Shown here: positions 22,780 through 36,490 of the stretch, in pieces
Layout: every line of letters starts with the position of its first letter
How positions within the stretch are numbered: position 1 is the first letter of the stretch
NCBI GenBank assembly: GCA_014607495.2
Contig: CP053155.1
Span: 9,300,001 to 9,364,000, forward strand
DNA: 64,000 nt
Source: Carposina sasakii
Taxonomy: Eukaryota > Arthropoda > Insecta > Lepidoptera > Carposinidae
Reading direction: 5' to 3'
Translations under genes and position numbers: made by a program
Notes under the pieces: generated by a model
What the model saw: the letters and a program-made list of their open reading frames with translations, nothing else
What the model was told of the DNA's origin: nothing
Database searches by the model: none

Positions 22780-24035
22780 TTATTATCTACTACCTAAACT
22801 ATGACATCCGGGTTTATCCTATCTAAATCGAGAATAACTACTAGCGCCATACCATGATCTCTATCAAGGTATGTATTGTAATGTTAATTACTGGCTATTT
22901 CACGCCAATTAGCTTCACTTGTAATGAGATGCACCCTTTTGTAATTACTATCGTTTAAACTTACATCGTGATGTGTTAACATGTTCACGCCTTTAGCTTT
23001 TAAGTTATGATTATTATAATCTACGTAGACATGAATATAAATTGAGGGAAAATTGAATCAACCAAATAGGGTAAATAATTCACGTATCTATAAGCTATAA
23101 AGTATTTTCGAACATATACAATTTTAACTTTAGCTGTAAGTAAAGATGTTAAAAACGGTTTAAAAATAAATGAAATTTGTCATTTTGATCCTATCTATTA
23201 TTTAATAATAAAACATTATCACAATTTACTCAAAGTCTAAAAGTCGTTGAATTTAAAAACCACAGTACCTACTATTGTCTATGAGGCTCTTCCGAATTCA
23301 ACTACGACTGCTGTTTAACCGTTCTAACATTTTTATAGGTTTTATATACCACTTTTACTACAGCTGATCGAAAATCGTAAAACCTACGTATCTAATGAAA
23401 GAGCCCTTAAATTGTTTTTAAATAATGGCGTATTCATTCAAACAAAGTATTAATCGTCGACAGGGAGACTTGGCTCGAATAAATATCTCATTAGGTAAAG
23501 ATTTATGGCCAAACGAGTCACGAAATCTAAAAAAACTTGGTACAAGAAACGATTTTGGATAATTACTTGTCAACATGCGATTGTCTATTCGGAACTCGGG
23601 GGCTGGTTAATTTAGTTTTTTATTTGCAGTAATATATCATTTTGTTAATGACACCTAAATAAAGAGGCATCACGCACTACGATGGTTCTGAAAAGAAAAC
23701 ATCCTGAATTGCCTGGTAATTTATGTTTATTGAAAAAACTTCCTTTGCTTCTCTGATGGCTCAAACTCAATGAAATACGAGTTTCACCAGGTTTTAGTAT
23801 TTCACTAGACGGTGCGGCCGTAGCCACTAATTTTAGGTGGTTGAGGTTATTTTTTTATACGATTGATTATTTGAAGCACTACATTAAGTAAGCTGATGCC
23901 AATATGTATAATTAAGCAAATAATTCATTAATTGAAGAAGAAAATGAAAAATTTGTTTTATTTTCAAAAGAGGCAGACGGAGAATAGCCTAGCTCCAAGA
24001 TATTAACTACGAGTACTTCAACTAACTTTCCCAAT
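22780..24035. other. No recognisable gene
   Basis: AT-rich, repeat-free by comparison within the window. A 60-codon minus frame at 23645-23827 has no supporting signal. Confidence 0.4.
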
Positions 24036-24041
24036 ACACAG

Positions 24042-24190
24042 GGTGTTTATGCTATATGACAGGCAGAAAAATATTGATACCATGATTCTGAGGCGGAAAA
24101 CACTAAACATTTTCGCAGAGAAATTCCAAAATTTTCCGATTTTTTTTTTATATTTTCAGGAAAAAAATATTTTTGTTCGTTTAATTAGGC
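24042..24190 (+). mobile_element. Possible MITE end (CAGGGTGTTTATGC)
   Basis: ACACAGGGTGTTTATGCTAT resembles the tips of the other CAGGGTG-ended elements here, but the body does not match them and no matching right tip was found. Confidence 0.3.
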
Positions 24191-24749
24191 CTAAGATAAT
24201 GACATAAAAATATTTTTTAACTAAAATATTTTATAACCAAAATATTTTAAAAAAAAGTACAAATAACTGATCAAATGGAGTCGCAAGTGATTCAAAATAA
24301 TAGCAATAATAACAATAAGCCCATTTAATTAGTCACAGGATCGCCCGATACAATTCGCGCAGAGAGCAAAGATTACTGATAATCAAATCAAAAAGGGATA
24401 TTTTTAATTTTACATCAAATAAATAATCTCCCATCAATTTGATCTCATCTTTTATATACCTTTTTACATCAAATAATTTATTTTAGTTCAAATAAACTAA
24501 ATGTTTAACAAAACAACTACAGCACATAATTCGAGAATAAACATCAGCCCAACATAACTGTTTTCCTCGAATGCAAGACAAATTAAAATACCTTTTAGTA
24601 CAAAAATACTACAATCTCATCAAAAATACCGACTGCACAGCAAATTAACCTTACCGCAAAGCTAATATAAGACGAATGACGTTTTGTCGATGCAACAGTT
24701 TCCTTTTCATTGATATAATGATAAAAAATAATAGGTAAGGTTAGGTTAC

Positions 24750-24845
24750 GTACATACATATAATCACGCCTTTATCTCTTACGGGGTAGGCAGAGCACCA
24801 AGGGCCGATAGAACCACATGGTGCCACTTCTGACCAATTTTGAGT
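24750..24845 (+). mobile_element. Family D repeat, short copy
   Basis: It closely matches 9987-10076: CATACATATAATCACGCCTT, ACGGGGTAGGCAGAGCACCA, GGTGCCACTTCTGACCAATT. It ends at TTGAGTT. Confidence 0.75.
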
Positions 24846-24907
24846 TAATTTTGAGTTGAATTTAGAATAGGTTAGACTATGACATACAATGCCAGAATCG
24901 AATTGAT

Positions 24908-25090
24908 GAAACATTTCGAAGTTACTATTGGTAAGTAAGATCTGATTTAATATTTTAGTGTTGATCTCATATAACATAATGAGATCAAAACTAAAATATG
25001 AATTTACGAGTAGATACAGATAGTAACTTCAAAATGTTCGAATGTTACAAATAGTAACTTCAAAATGTTACAAATAGTAACTTAACAAAT
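24908..25090. repeat. Long imperfect hairpin with tandemly repeated outer arm
   Basis: TATTTTAGTGTTGATCTCAT (24951-24970) pairs with ATGAGATCAAAACTAAAATA (from 24978). Weaker pairing continues outward to AACATTTCGAAGTTACTAT against ATAGTAACTTCAAAATGTT. The outer right arm is then repeated: ATAGTAACTTCAAAATGTT occurs twice, and ATAGTAACTT a third time, up to 25090. Confidence 0.7.
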
Positions 25091-25094
25091 ATTA

Positions 25095-26275
25095 AGATGA
25101 TTATGTCAAATAAAATAATGTTTCATTTAGGTTAATTGCTGTATGCTTAATAAAAATAGAAGCTATTTAAAATAAATAAAGAGTTAACAGGTATAAATGT
25201 GCATTAGCAAAAATTTGCTGTGCATTAATAAAAAGCTTTAATTTAAGATAAATAGCGGTATGCCACAAATATAAATTGCAGTTTGTGTAGCAATATTCTT
25301 ACTTGAGTATTTTGCTGTGCAATCAGTAACTTTGATTTGAATTCCGATTATTTGTGACTAAAGAAAACATTTTATTTGATGTGCGTTTAAATACTACCCA
25401 ATCAAAAATACATTTCCTGCGAGTAATAACACTGTCGTAAACTCAACACAATGGTACTTATTCAGCATATCAGTATTATCCTGGCTGTCACCCACACCCT
25501 GTATATCTTACGTATTTTTAGCAACTTTGACTTTCATAATTCTGAAGATTCTGGTATCACTGACGGTGGCGCCATCGCGGTATCCTTAGAGGTCTCCAAA
25601 GCCAGGTGTCCATTCACGCGTGTCGACCGACCAATAAAAAAACCATTAAAATTGGTTCCCAGATAGAGCAGATAAGCAAATATAGCAGGAAGGTGGCATT
25701 CGGCGAGCATAGCTGTCGAAAAGGCACGCTAAATGCCCGAGTAATTTATCGGCATAGCCTTACTTCATTTACATTAAACAAATTGTTAATTTTTTGATAA
25801 CTATCATCCGGCACAGATGTCACAGAGAATTTCGACAATGGAGAAGCGCTCTTATGTTCATGCTTTTTAAAGTTGGAGCGTGGTTTTTATAATATCTTGT
25901 TTTTTTTTAAAGTTCCTCGGTAATTGTGGAAGGTGAAGATGGCATGTGCCGCCTTGTGGGACAGGTTGACCACATATGGTGCAATCTGCTTAATATTATA
26001 TCGACATTTTTGTTTTGTAATTTGACAGTGTAATATTTTGTTCGGTTACGGCTTCTTTTAATTTAATTTAAATAATATAGAACTTTATAAGGGTTAACGT
26101 TATATTCCATTTTTATATAATGTGAATAAAGAATATACACTTTAGCGGCTGGCTGTTGTACCCATGTACATATTTATTATCTACGTTAATATACTAGGAG
26201 TTCCCTCTGACTGTGTTCATGTGGATTATAAATTAACTTACCTATGATTCCAAATTCAAATGATGATTTAGTTAT
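25095..26275. other. No confident gene; one weak small ORF
   Basis: The 71-codon plus frame at 25451-25666 starts with a hydrophobic N-terminus (MVLIQHISIILAVTHTLYIL) that could pass for a signal peptide, but nothing else supports it, and a second frame overlaps its end. The rest is AT-rich. Confidence 0.3.
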
Positions 26276-26280
26276 TTTAT

Positions 26281-26345
26281 TACTAGCTGTTGTCCGTGAC
26301 TTCTACATGGACTACATAATATACTTATAGCCTATGTCCTTCTCG
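26281..26345 (-). mobile_element. Helitron-like 3' end fragment
   Basis: ACTAGCTGTTGTCCGTGACT on the plus strand is the complement of the typical lepidopteran Helitron 3' terminus (CGGGCAACAGCTAG followed by T). Only the terminal part is recognisable. Confidence 0.5.
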
Positions 26346-26484
26346 GTACTCCCAACTATGAAGGTATTATGTATTCAAAATTTTAAGGGGATTAGTTTAT
26401 AATGTTAAAGTTTGTATTAGAATTTTCAGACATTCTAACTCATGTTAGTACATTATAAAGGGGAATATAGACAGGACATCAGTA

Positions 26485-26664
26485 TAAAGGTGGGTTCCCA
26501 CGGTGCGTGATATTACGGACGAACGCGCACGAGCCCACCACCACGGATCGTGGGAAACGGAGCGTCCGTGGTAATACAGACGCGTCCGTGGTGCGCGTCC
26601 GTCCGTAGCCGTCGGCGCGTCCGCGTCCGTCCGCAAAATCACGCACCGTGGGAACCTACCTTTA
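26485..26664. mobile_element. GC-rich MITE with 27-bp inverted ends
   Basis: The left end TAAAGGTGGGTTCCCACGGTG (26485 onward) pairs with the right end CACCGTGGGAACCTACCTTTA to 26664 with a single mismatch. Weaker pairing of GGACG/CGTCC words continues inward. The interior is packed with CGTCCGTGG and CGCGTCCG, very unlike the AT-rich flanks. The 65-codon minus frame overlapping it is an artefact of the GC content. Confidence 0.9.
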
Positions 26665-26669
26665 GAATG

Positions 26670-29600
26670 GATTACCTAACCCAGAATTTGATGGTCTAAA
26701 AATAAAAACAAAATCGAAAATACCTATAACCATTAGTTGATATGTAAAAGTAAATAAATTGAGGGGCTATATTTACTATTCCTGAAAGAGCTTTCTTTAT
26801 TTTAACGTAAACAACGTAATATGCAAAGTTGAGCCATGTGTCAGAAAGAACTAAAGCGCGACATTTATTCACACAAGCCATTACCGAACGCCACTGAAAG
26901 TGCCATTAACATAAAAGAAGAAAAGAAAAACTACTTTCAAACTCAATATCAGAATCTTTTGTGTAGTAAATCTACTCTCAAAGCCCTTGGTTGGCGGCCA
27001 TCCGTTAACACATTGATTATACATCAAGGAAAATGAAAAGGAAATAGCGCCGAGAAAAAAGGCCCGTAACGCAACCATTTCAATCAGACAAAACGCTTTG
27101 CGTTTTTATGGTGCCACGGCATCAGTACGGCGACTATCTCGGCCGAAACAGATTATTTCTCATTTGATTTATGACCGCTGAATCTTCCAACGATATTATG
27201 TTTTGGTCATCCATTCGATTCCTATTTGAATGCCGAACGTCGAATGGGGTGGTATGAGACAGGGTGGCACTCGTACTATATTAATCTGAGATCCATTTGT
27301 TGTAATCTGCACTCGATATTCGAGGTTCGAGCCAAGGTTTAAGGTCGAATTTTCTTTTATTGCCGGAAGAGTTAGGTCGCTTCAGAGATCGCCAGACGAT
27401 AGAGGTGAGAGATGAAACAGTAGCATCGCATTCATTTCGCCGATGCATAGTGCTGTCCTATTCGCACGCCCTGCGGGAAGCTGCGTCCCTAGTATGTATC
27501 AGATTCGGATTTTATCGTTTTATTGCTTATTCTTTTTAGATTTTCAGCGGCGAAGGCATATCATTTTGTTTTTAATGCGAGGCATAAATAACCTCGCAAC
27601 GGGCCAGTGACTTCGAGTAATGGTCGGTTTAGGGAAATATGCTCATGTGTGCACTATTCTTTACTTTGGAAATTTCGGTTCCGCTGAGATTTGTTAGGGT
27701 TAATTTAATATACCTAAGTAATCGCATCTTGGGTCACCGCCAGATATTGAATAAAAATATGTCTATTATCAGAGAAAAAGAGCTTAATTTAGAGAGATTT
27801 TATATATTTATGCAAAAATTAAACTTTAAAATTGTTCCAATTTTTCAATTAATTTATTGAGATAAATTATTTACACTAGCATGAGCTTGTACATAAGTAC
27901 TTAGTACCATACAATTAAGGTTGGTAATATCCCGAATTGTTATCATTAATTACCACGAAAATATGTGGTAATCACTATAGATCCCCCACTATTTACAATA
28001 TTTATAGAGGCCTTGCTATATAGGATTTATTAAAGTTCTATAAATCGTTTTTTTTTTCTCTTTTTTGATTCATAACAATGTATCAATTAAATAAATATTA
28101 TTTCATTAATGAGTGTATATCATGGTAGGTAAGTACCTATCATCTTCTGCAGCATATAATTCATAACATAACTTAATAACCCTAAAAACTATAGTTACTG
28201 TTTTGTAGCCGAGCTTTATCGTACCATACCACATTTATCCAGCCACTAAGTTTTGTCAAATTGATTTTTAAGAGAGGGGTGATTTGCCTAAGTAAGTATT
28301 TTGCTGTGAAACATTTTGTCGTCGGTTTGCCGCATCTGGCGGTGGTCCAGTTGCCTGATGACAGCTTATGAATATTTTTGGCAGAATTCACCGGTTTTTC
28401 CATTTGAAGGATATTTTCATATTTAAACTTGGCTCGTACGAAGTGTATTTTGGTCGTTTGCGAGAATTTAAATTTTTGTTCGCTAGAGATAGAGTTTATA
28501 AGTTTAGCTTGGACATAGTGAATGGTTGTAACAAAGTAAGAAATTTTACCCCTAAAAAGTATAAGTAGCTAAACTACCTGAGATATAATGAACCTACTAT
28601 GTAAATATTATAATATTAAACAATTCGGTATACAGATTGATAATAATATTAATCTATTATTTTATCTAAAATTAACATTACATTAAAACGGCGGCGTAGG
28701 TAACCGATAAAAATTTAACAATGTATGTCATGATACCCAAAAGATATAAGTATAAATATTTTGTTTATGAAAAATTAAAGAAAATAAAGATTATTGTAGA
28801 TTTTCCTCACTTATTTATTTGTTTCTTTACTTTTTTTACTTACTTTGTACCCTCTAACCTTTCCTTATCACCTCACCTTGCCATAAATAGTTCCGGCTAC
28901 TTGCTACTAGATGTCACCACAGGTCACCGCCTCACGACTTGTAGTTTTCACCTCTCTCCGCATGGGGCACCACGATCGCCCATTGTTTCTACCCGACTCC
29001 ATCCCGCATCAGTGTAACTACGATAACGCATTATTCAACCGACGAGCTCAAATCTTTTGTTTTATCTCAGTAACGTATGGACACTGCGAAGTGACTCCGT
29101 ATGATATCTCGCTTGTTTTGTATTTATTAATAAAATATGTCGCTTGGTACCGACTATGGTTTATTTTATTATTTTAGTTACCATTTGTTATCACGACTTT
29201 ATCTGTAGAACAGGGATGCATCGAAAAGTAAATTATGAGTGTATTGTTTGAGGCACATTTCTTCGGATGAAGACAATGGCCACAGAAAATAATTTTAGCT
29301 TTTGGTAATAAATTTTGTATTAACAACCAGAGGAGCTCTGAAGTCGTAATCTCTGTTGGTTTTTGGTTTTAATTTTGAGGAGTGTCGTTAATCCTGGTAT
29401 ATTGAGAGCGATGAAATAAGTTTGAAGATCGTCTCTTCAAAGGTTCTTTAGGGTTTGTTGGGGTAAAGACTAATGAAGCGATGAAAACTTCCGCCGTTTA
29501 TAGGGAAATCTTGTCGCTTCTCTTTTTTATATTAATTTTCTTTCTTGGTAAGATTTCAGCTTAGTGGATTGAAACGTTGAAATTGAGAAAGATTTTCATT

Positions 29601-31155
29601 AAGGCAAATTGAATCTCTTAGAATTAAGAATGTAAGATTAGGTATTAGACAGAGAAGGTATTAGTTAACACACACGTTATTAAAAACGTAATAAGGCGGG
29701 AATTGATACAAATTTTTCATACGCATTTTTATTTCTATTAGAATAGAAAATCTAAATTTTATTACTGTAAAATTAAAATGGTTAAGCTTTGGTTTCCTAT
29801 AGCGGTTCCGTGATATAACGACTTAAAAAGTGCGTGGTTTTACATATTATATACGGTAACTATTGTGGCGGGCCCACTATCCTAGGTAACGGAATTTTCA
29901 ATAACATAGTGACGTATACGACTTAGGTAATGCTTAGCATAAATTTTACAAAAATAATCATCATTATCTACGTAATCATGAAATTCTATTTTTTCTTTCT
30001 AAAGTTACCCATCATCATCAAGCGTAATATGCAAAATAAATTGATTAAAATTCCAGCTAATTTTCTGTGAGAGCGACGATACGTCACGTCCCCCTGTCAA
30101 CCCTTTGTCCACTGGGTCCAAATGATCGCAATAATTTGCGATGCCCACTTGGAAATTGGCTTCGGGAGGTTATGACACGAACTATAAAAGGGTTATGAGC
30201 GGATAGTTAGTAGTTTTAATGATGATTAACGTGTATGTTGATCAAATGGAAAAGCTATTTGAATGGTTTAAAATTGTATGACAATATTTGTGTGATGAAA
30301 TCCGCTTCTATTATCTACACCCTCTAATTTTATCTATATCATATCTATATGTAGCGCAAATGTTGATGCTATAAATCAATCTAAAAACTTATTAAATATT
30401 TTTCTAGAGTACCTACGTAAAGTAGCTCGGCAAGTACCATTTCAAAAAAATACAAGTCGAACTTAACAACGAAAGTAACAATCAACTCTACTGCGTCATT
30501 CAGTTTGTATAACGAAATGAAAATATTAAAACACGTTCACAAAATCTGTCCCACGCCCTCCGCTAACAAGCAAGGGTGACATAATCGTAGAAACAAATCT
30601 GGCTACTGGTTCTGCATGTAAATGATGGTGATTAATTCGTTCTCCAAATGACACATCCCAACATTCTACATGGACCCTAAAATCAAGCTATTCTAAATCT
30701 TCAACAAATAAAATAAGGTCTGCAGCATAGGACAAGAGCGATGCTGCAAATCGGAGAAGGGTTATATCAAGGGTCCTTTTGGCACTCCAACAAAGAATCC
30801 CAGGAACGCAAAGTTGGACGTTCAGTTTAATTTCTGCTCTGGCATTCTCTGCCATTTGATTGCCTTTGGTTCCGCGGAGTTTGATGGAGTTTCCAGATAT
30901 TTCCGCAGCGAGTTGTATTAATTACAATTGTAAGAGAAATTCGGGGATCGTTTGCCTTTGCCATTTTATGTCTTTGATCCCGGGGTGATGGTAGATACGG
31001 TGTTTCTTATTAGTTAAATTTTATTGATTGGCTAATTTTGATGTAGCATTGTTATCTGATTTGAGACTTTTGTTGTTATGTAAGTTAAGTTGTCATTGGA
31101 TAGACATTAGGCTAGACCATGTAATGAGTATTGCAATTTTCGCACATAAAATATT
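26670..31155. other. No recognisable gene; candidate conserved non-coding patches
   Basis: None of the repeats in this window recurs here. 27040-27560 and 30540-30970 have more balanced composition and look single-copy. The second contains TAATTA-type homeodomain words (around 30630 and 30918). A TATAAAAG at 30183 is followed only by a 20-codon frame. Open frames of 60-98 codons show no coding signature. Confidence 0.35.
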
Positions 31156-31161
31156 ATATAA

Positions 31162-31621
31162 TCTATATCTATTTGTATATTTGTTAAATTGTAAGGGATA
31201 ATCTCGGGATCTACTGAACCGATTTTAAAAATTCTTTCACCAATTGAAAGCCACATTATTGCTGAGTGTCATAGGTTTAAGAATTTCCCTATATTCCCAC
31301 GGGAAGGGGACAAACGGGAATTCATGATTTTTACGAGAACCGCTATACATATGAAGCTGAAATCGGGCATATAATTATGTTCATTGGGGACAACGAGGAA
31401 GGACTAAAAACGGATTTCCCGAAATTCCCACGGGAAGGGGACAAACGGGGAAATTATTTTTTTTACGAAAACCGCTATTTATACGAATCTGAAATCGGAT
31501 TAGGGCTACAAGGAAGCTCTAACAACGGATTTTCCGAAATTCCCACGGGAAGGGGACCAACGGGAATTCCAAATTTTTACGAAAACCGCTGTACCGAAGC
31601 GTAGCGAGGTCGGGCCACTAG
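31162..31621 (+). mobile_element. Helitron-like element with internal triplication
   Basis: The 3' end reads GAGGTCGGGCCACTAG followed by T, the expected Helitron CTRR-plus-T terminus. A possible TC start is TCTATATCTATTTGTAT at 31162. GGGATCTACTGAACCGATTT near 31212 is typical of lepidopteran Helitrons. Three internal units, marked by ATTCCCACGGGAAGGGGAC at 31293, 31424 and 31539, have spacings of 131 and 115 bases. Each contains TTTTTACGA(A/G)AACCGCT. The 75-codon frame here is incidental. Confidence 0.65.
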
Positions 31622-31624
31622 TAA

Positions 31625-34600
31625 AATATAAATCTATAATATTTGGTTATACATTTTACTATAATAAGAAGGCGAAAAATTAAATAACATAAACAAGAGC
31701 GAATAGTGAAGAAAAAAAAAATCCACATTTTAAAATTTTACCAAAACCTCTAGAAATAAACAAGACAAAATTATCATAAAATTACCCGAAAACGTAGCGT
31801 CGCAAACCAATCCTTTAACATCGATCGATCCGAGTCAGCATTTGCGAGACATTTGCAATATTCTTAAAAACATTCGGCTTCGGGACGTGGGTGACGGACT
31901 CACCCCACACTGGAGAGGAAAGAATTTCCAATTTGAATAATAACTTTCACTACTGACGTGGTTGGGATAAAGCTACCAGCTTATATAGGGTTACTTTGAG
32001 AGGAAGAAAACGGCCACTTAACTTTTGCGCTTATTAAAGATGACTAAGTAGTAATTGTTAAATTTCAAACTAAAGCATTTGACGTCAATTTATTTGTAAT
32101 ATTCATATTTACAGGGTCTAGATGTTGGTTTGGTGTATCTATTTCTTTTTCCTGTCCTGTTCCCATTCTACTTACATCAAAATACGTATTTTTCTTTCAT
32201 TTATCCTTAATTTCTGTCACCTTATGTGTCATATCATATACCTACCAAATCCGAAGTCAGAACTAAGTAAGTATGTTGTAGATATTATGACAAGCAAGAT
32301 ACGCATAAACCTTAAAAATTTCATTCAACCAAACTCTGCTCTTTAGTAGATTTATTTACTTATCAATAATAATCATCATAATATAAGTCATACATAGATG
32401 TAGTTATATAAGGTGGTACGTTATGGGACTTAGAAGATAGCGGGTCTTTTGAGTGATATTAAACTTAAAATAAAAACATACCGCGTCTAAAAATCACATG
32501 TGTAGACAATAGTCACGTAGATGATGGTACCGAGATTAGAGATTTACGTAGAAATAAGACGGCTGAGGATGGTCCTTTAGGGGCAGCGCCAGTGCACGTA
32601 CTGCAATTAAAGTGCATCTGACACTTAGACTTATTTCAATAACTTTTGTCCATCTAGACTGATAGTTGGATCACCAAACATTTAATTGATAAAGGTTTTA
32701 GCTTTGATTAATACTTGAGGAGATCTTAATGAAGTAAAAGGTTAAGTAATTTTCCACAAAAAAACATAGTTCACCCTTGAATTTTATTACATTTGAAAAA
32801 AAAATAATTAATAGCTTTCATTTGTCTTAGTTTAATTGATATTTAAAGTACTACCTATCAAATATAATTTCTAGGGCAGCATGCATGTAGGTACGTTTAT
32901 TGTAGAATCATTTAACTAATTTTATATTCAGCATGCGTTTACCCTTACTTTTAAACAAAGACAGAAGAACTCGTTAGTTCGTTAAAACTAGTGCACGTGC
33001 GATGAGGAGCACGAACTTATTACAACATAGATAACCATCAGTTTAATTTTACAAGAACCGTGTAAAGCCAAATACTAACACAGAATTTAAAGACGGGGTA
33101 ATCTACATAGATGGCTCATTTTAAAGACATCAGCAGCTACTGGTTGAGAAAGCGTCAATGTATATAAGATTGTAATAACATACGTTGGAAGTTGGGGAAA
33201 AGATGCTTCAAGCCTTTGTTAAAGTTTCCTGCTAACGACCCCTTTAATATTAGCAGCACGCTCGCTACCGGTACTGAATATTGTTTTTTTTCTAAGTCAA
33301 CCTACGTTTAATTGTTATGACTGTTATCGTGATATCTATGTCTTCATGGGAACTCCGTTCCGCCATTTTCTTTTTGTCGGTACACTTCGTGCTTTCTTAG
33401 TAATGAATGAGATAAAGCTGTGTAGCACGCCGTTCTGCTGCGATAATTTTATTTTTAAAGTCATTATAAATTTTATTGTCTTAGTTAACGTTTATACGAA
33501 TGGTTAATGACAATTTTTGAAGATAAAAAACTGTTTTAACCAGAATGTCTTGTTTTAAATTGCGCAAGTTGTTTTCTTTGAAGTTAATATGAACAGTTAC
33601 TATTGTTGTTTCTAATTTGTTTATTATAGAAATTTTCGACAGTATTCAGAGTGCCAACTAAAGTGAGCAGACAGTTGAAACAGAAGTTGAATTTGCGTAT
33701 TCATAACCTAGCATTGGCTTCATGTTACACAGAAACGTTGAGAATGATTAATTTAAATGCGATGACAGGTTTTAAAAACACTAGATTTTTTTAAAACAGA
33801 AATTAGTACGCTACTTCAGATAGATTTTAGTGTACAGAATGTAAAAGTTTCTTTTGTCAGTTTTATCTAATTAAAGAGAAATTCGAATTGCACATTAAAA
33901 TAATGAAATTGACTGATTTACTTGATGGGAAAGTAATGAGTGGCAAATGAATCTAAAGAGCACGCCAGTGCCAAGATAAGTAAAGCAAAGCGCACTCTTA
34001 CTAACATATCGTGAAGGCTTTCGTTTCTTAAAGTTTATACCAGGAGTCCCCAAATTTTTTTTCTCATAGACCCCTTTCAAAGGTTCACCAGAATCAGTTC
34101 TGGTGGACCATGTATGATTGTCATTGATAAAAATGAAATTTTGATTCAGCACGGTGTAACATGACACCAATGCTAATGAGTTGCGTCGGCAGCGGGGTTC
34201 TGCGGTGTATCCAGCCGTATTCATATTCATTAGGCGCGAAGGGCTCGCTTGATTGCACAAAGCTCTGACTAATTTGCTCCCGTGACTCCGTTCACGCTAT
34301 CGTATTTAATTTGTTTACACTGGGTTTTGACGAACTGTACTTTGAACGCTAGCGCTTTTAATAAGTTCTTCAGAATATTAACGATTATTTTCTCTTCTTT
34401 ACGCTAGAGTACATATGAAACCTATCTCGAAAAGTTGTCAATGGTTAAAAAGTGATCCTTTTTAATTTGATAAATGACTAATACTCCAGGACCGTAAAAG
34501 GGTAAATGCAATAAAACTATTGTTTACTACTTACTTTTACCAACACCATCCATCACATTATTTTAAACTCATGCTTGACTTAGGAAAGGCAAAGACGTTA

Positions 34601-36370
34601 ATTGCGTAGGATGTAAAAAAATATTGTACTTATTTAGAATTATGGGCCAGGTAAAACATTATTTTTAGGAGTTTTGTTGACGTATTCGTATGTAATTTTC
34701 AAAGTACCTAAATGTCTTAAAACACATTACCTATACATAATACACTTTACTGGTAAATACTGTAACAATGAACTAAACGCACATGCCTAAACGTGTAACA
34801 GTTGCGAGTTACAGCCAAATCAATAGGCAATGGGCTCGGTAGGGGCGGATTAATTATCGAATTACCATATAAATGATATCGGTAACCGTTCATTTGTAAC
34901 TAATACAAATGTTGCATGAATACGTAATGCGGTAGCCCGTGCTATGCTTGGTTACGCTGTTTAAATTAGAGAGATTGTGTAAAACGTTTTAGTATGAACA
35001 AACATTTTAGCTACATTTATAATACTTTTTGGTTAGGCAGGCAACATAGCTGATGCAAGAATGCAAGAGTTCTATCGGTATCTCTTTCAGTAACGAAATC
35101 GTTCTATATAAATAGATTTATTGCATTTAAAAAATATTGGAACAGATTACGTTTCTACAATATCTGTAATTTACTTTTTAGTATCCAATGTGAGTAGATT
35201 AGGCTTTTTACAAACAGATCGATAACTATATCAAGAAAATAGAGATCTTTTTTAAATTTTAGTTAGTTTGCTAAGCGTGTATCCTCAAGCACGCCTTGCT
35301 TACTAAGTAAGATTAGGTACAATCAAATTTTAATTTGAGTTAGTCCAGTTCAGCATCATAAAAGGTCTTCTCTATCTCAGATTAAATTATTAAAACCTGA
35401 CAACGACACTATTACCTAATTGTCACGTTTATCCATTAGGCGGTTTCTTTACAAAGTAAAAATATATTTATATTTGATTGTTGTTTCCTATGAGCTATTA
35501 AGCTACTGTTGTCCCCCGTGAGAACACAGAGACGTGTGACGATTATATTACTAGTTATTTCACCTGGCCCTTAACATATATTAACATTTTTAGTAGAAAA
35601 AGGCGAATGAGTCACTTCTAGGAATATGGGACAAAGGGAAAATTTAATTTGAACTGCTGTTAAAAATCATGATGATGATGATGATGATATGTGCTAATTG
35701 TTTATTGTCTAACATGTTTTCTTTACATGTTTTTAACAGTTAGTTGTGTAAATTTTTAAAAGTGAACCGCACACAACGCTCATCTATCATTTCAAACAAC
35801 GATTAGGGTTGGATTAACAATCATTATAAGATGTACCTACACATGGTTGCTAATAATCAATGAGCTAATTAAGTATTTATTACTTCATTAACATTCGATA
35901 CCCACTATAGTGTACACAGGTTGGAGACATTTGATTTGGCTGTATGATCTGATTGCCATTGCCTGGCAGTTTTAGAAACCTAATAAGATACTCTGTGACT
36001 TTGCTCTGTGACGACGGGATGGCGGATAAAGCGATATCTGTAAAAGCTATTTGCAAAATATGAAATAATTCAAGTATAATATAATTACGCTGATTGATTC
36101 AGCGTCACCGATCAAGCATAGATCCAATTATTTACTTTTGGTAACTACTAACAAAATTTATTGTAACCCAACTTACTAATATAGCTTGTCAGCGGCCGTC
36201 ACGAAGCATTAAAATCAGTGTTCCGGCTGCACGAGTCATTAACTGCTGTATTTATTGGTGACTCCAACACGAAGCTCGCTTATGTTGTCAACTGTATTAA
36301 GTGGGTGCGATATTTACAGCGGAATTTGTGTAATACCATAGGTACAAATAAACCTGTACATAAGTAGGTA
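31625..36370. other. No recognisable gene
   Basis: AT-rich single-copy sequence. A minus-strand 121-codon frame at 33895-34260 has no known motif. Inside it, CAGGAGTCCCCAAATTTTTT at 34040 resembles the terminus of hAT-type transposons, but no matching partner was found. A (GAT)n microsatellite sits at 35669-35690. Confidence 0.4.
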
Positions 36371-36371
36371 A

Positions 36372-36462
36372 ATAAAAACACGGTTGTGTTTTCCAAAAAT
36401 GGGGTAGCCAGAACTGCGGGATGGCAAAGGAGATCCTATAGACACGTTTAGCATATCTGGGT
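36372..36462 (+). mobile_element. Family F repeat, 5' half
   Basis: ACACGGTTGTGTTTTCCAAA, GGGGTAGCCAGAACTGCGGG, AAAGGAGATCCTATAGACAC and GTTTAGCATA follow the family order seen at 39013. Confidence 0.7.
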
Positions 36463-36490
36463 CAAATATACTTATAGCATATATTTATAT

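Noticed and set aside
26445..26642. 65-codon Arg/Ala-rich minus-strand frame
   Set aside because: It is produced by the CpG-dense MITE; high GC removes stop codons.
30183..30290. TATAAAAG followed by an ATG frame
   Set aside because: The frame is only 20 codons, with no clear initiator or splice donor.
33895..34260. 121-codon minus-strand frame, with a hAT-like CAGGAGTCCCCAAA inside
   Set aside because: The product has no known motif, and no matching inverted terminus was found within several hundred bases, so neither a gene nor a hAT element can be called.
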